Below are positions 8,354-8,911 of a stretch of 8,911 nucleotides of DNA, piece by piece (positions within the stretch are counted from its first letter, which is position 1; the number at the start of each line of letters is the position of its first letter). This DNA is from Verrucomicrobiia bacterium. GTDB taxonomy: Bacteria; Verrucomicrobiota; Verrucomicrobiia; Limisphaerales; UBA11358. The stretch spans positions 1-8,911 of the forward strand of contig JASHVW010000351.1 of assembly GCA_030044395.1 (NCBI GenBank). The letters run 5' to 3'. Position numbers and translations under genes: made by a program. The notes beneath the pieces are model-generated. The model saw only the letters and a program-made list of their open reading frames with translations, was not told the origin of the DNA and searched no databases.

Positions 8354-8390
8354 TAAGTGAGCCTGCCGCGTTCAGCAGCAAGCCCGCTTA
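8354..8390 (-). promoter_or_regulatory. Long imperfect hairpin in rplL-rpoB leader, candidate RNase processing site
   Basis: The minus-strand RNA can fold TAAGCGGGCTTGCTGC against GCGGCAGGCTCACTTA around a 5-nt loop (TGAAC, centre at 8372). This gives about 15 pairs out of 16 positions, with one C-A mismatch and three G-U wobbles. No T-run follows, so it is not an intrinsic terminator. Its position between the attenuator-like hairpin and rpoB matches that of the RNase III site in the E. coli rplL-rpoB spacer. Separation of rplL and rpoBC mRNAs by cleavage here is an inference. An alternative is a protein-binding element for feedback control. Confidence 0.5.
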
Positions 8391-8433
8391 AACCAAAATT
8401 CAATTTTAACCAATTCGTATCCTAAATATTCGC

Positions 8434-8472
8434 AAAAATTTGGATTGGGGCGGCGCTCCAAAACGCCGCCCC
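8434..8472 (-). terminator. GC-rich hairpin after rplL, candidate attenuator
   Basis: A perfect 9-bp stem, GGGGCGGCG (8464-8472 on the minus transcript) pairing with CGCCGCCCC (8447-8455), closes an 8-nt loop (TTTTGGAG). It starts about 10 nt downstream of the rplL stop. On the minus strand the stem is followed by AATCCAAA before the TTTTT run (8434-8438), so the T-tract is displaced by about 8 nt from the stem. A canonical terminator has the U-run directly next to the stem, so termination is expected to be partial. This fits an attenuator that lets some transcription continue into rpoBC, as known for the E. coli rplL-rpoB spacer. The plus strand has no T-tract after the stem, so action is assigned to the minus strand. 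The hairpin is certain as sequence; the attenuator role is inferred. Confidence 0.7.
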
Positions 8473-8482
8473 GCATGGTAAT

Positions 8483-8875
8483 CTACTTCACTTCCACCTT
8501 CGCGCCAGCATCTTCGAGCTTTTTCTTGGCTGCGTCGGTGTCGGCCTTGTTCGCTCCCTCCAGCACAGGCTTGGGCGCCCCTTCCACCAAAGCCTTCGCT
8601 TCCGCGAGACCCAAACCCGCCTTCACTTCGCGAACCGCCTTGATCACGGCAATCTTTTTGTCCGCCGGAACAGAAGCCAGAATCACGTCAAACGTGTCCT
8701 TGGCAGCCGCGGCGGGCGCCGCGGCGCCACCGGCGCCAGCACCGGGAGCAGCCGCCACCGCGACGGGCGCCGCGGCGGAAACGCCCCATTTGGTCTCCAA
8801 TTGTTTCACGAGGTCGGCGGCTTCAAGCACCGTCAACTTGCTCAGCTCTTCCACTAATGTTCCAATCTCAGCCAT
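8483..8875 (-). CDS. rplL: Ribosomal protein bL12 (L7/L12), stalk protein
   Basis: This 130-residue protein is the multicopy acidic stalk protein of the 50S subunit; it recruits and activates the translation GTPases (EF-Tu, EF-G, IF2, RF3). Three parts are visible: an N-terminal helical dimerisation domain that would bind L10 (about residues 1-32), a flexible Ala/Gly/Pro hinge (about 33-59), and a C-terminal globular domain (about 60-130) with the conserved IAVIKAVRE helix, the GLGLAEAKALVEGAPKPV segment and the typical ending GAKVEVK. Relative to E. coli (from memory), the C-terminal domain has one extra residue before the IAVIKAVR helix and one before GLGL, next to the factor-binding face. 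The start at 8875 gives the standard family N-terminus. The nearest purine-rich match, AAAGG at 8889-8893, lies 13 nt upstream of ATG, which is long, so initiation signals are weak. The stop is TAG. It is the first gene of the window and is followed by rpoB 201 bp downstream. The upstream partner rplJ is expected just outside the window. Confidence 0.98.
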   Translation of the reverse strand: MAEIGTLVEELSKLTVLEAADLVKQLETKWGVSAAAPVAVAAAPGAGAGGAAAPAAAAKDTFDVILASVPADKKIAVIKAVREVKAGLGLAEAKALVEGAPKPVLEGANKADTDAAKKKLEDAGAKVEVK

Positions 8876-8911
8876 TTTATTACTTCTACCTTTCTTTTCG
8901 TCTCGTCGTCC

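Noticed and set aside
8400..8440. Internal sigma-70 type promoter for rpoBC
   Set aside because: TTGCGA and TAAAAT occur on the minus strand but are separated by 21 bases, and no better pair was found. The AT-richness alone does not support a promoter call.
8886..8911. Possible C-terminal codons of rplJ (a frame ending in TAG at 8886-8888)
   Set aside because: Only about seven codons (TTRRKER) are visible and they cannot be told from intergenic sequence. rplJ is expected upstream but cannot be supported here.
1..8911. Mobile elements, CRISPR arrays, tRNA, rRNA or an undescribed defence or accessory system
   Set aside because: Nearly all of the window is occupied by three conserved core genes. 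The remaining spacers are 224, 201, 36 and 11 bp and contain no repeat arrays, tRNA-like folds or transposase sequence.

Overview
The window holds a core information-processing operon read entirely from the minus strand. In transcription order it contains rplL (ribosomal protein bL12), rpoB (RNA polymerase beta) and rpoC (RNA polymerase beta'). This is the classical distal half of the bacterial rplKAJL-rpoBC cluster. All three genes are intact, with no frameshifts, and every catalytic or metal-binding residue I checked is present. Both ends of the window fall just outside these genes.

Layout, from high to low coordinates: 8876-8911 is a short leader upstream of rplL; 8483-8875 is rplL; 8282-8482 is a 201-bp spacer rich in RNA structure; 4388-8281 is rpoB; 4377-4387 is an 11-bp junction with no Shine-Dalgarno sequence; 225-4376 is rpoC; 1-224 is a downstream spacer with an imperfect terminator-like hairpin, a second inverted repeat and the possible 5' end of another minus-strand ORF cut by the window edge.

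The organism is clearly a bacterium. The beta and beta' proteins are close in length to those of E. coli and carry large insertions at the beta SI1, beta SI2 and trigger-loop SI3 positions, which excludes Firmicutes and Actinobacteria-like short forms. The overall flavour of the beta sequence, the bL12 C-terminal domain and the weak use of Shine-Dalgarno sites suggest the PVC superphylum, possibly a Verrucomicrobia (Pedosphaera/Limisphaerales-like) genome. That placement rests on recollection of family sequences, not on a search, and is tentative.

Functionally, bL12 forms the ribosomal stalk that recruits translation GTPases, while beta and beta' together build the catalytic core of RNA polymerase. 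The spacer between rplL and rpoB carries a strong GC hairpin with a displaced T-tract just after rplL and then a long imperfect hairpin. This resembles the attenuator plus RNase III site known from the E. coli rplL-rpoB spacer, which lowers rpoBC expression relative to the ribosomal protein genes. I see no mobile element, CRISPR array, tRNA, rRNA or exotic system. The points worth a second look are regulatory RNA structures and lineage-specific inserts in beta.
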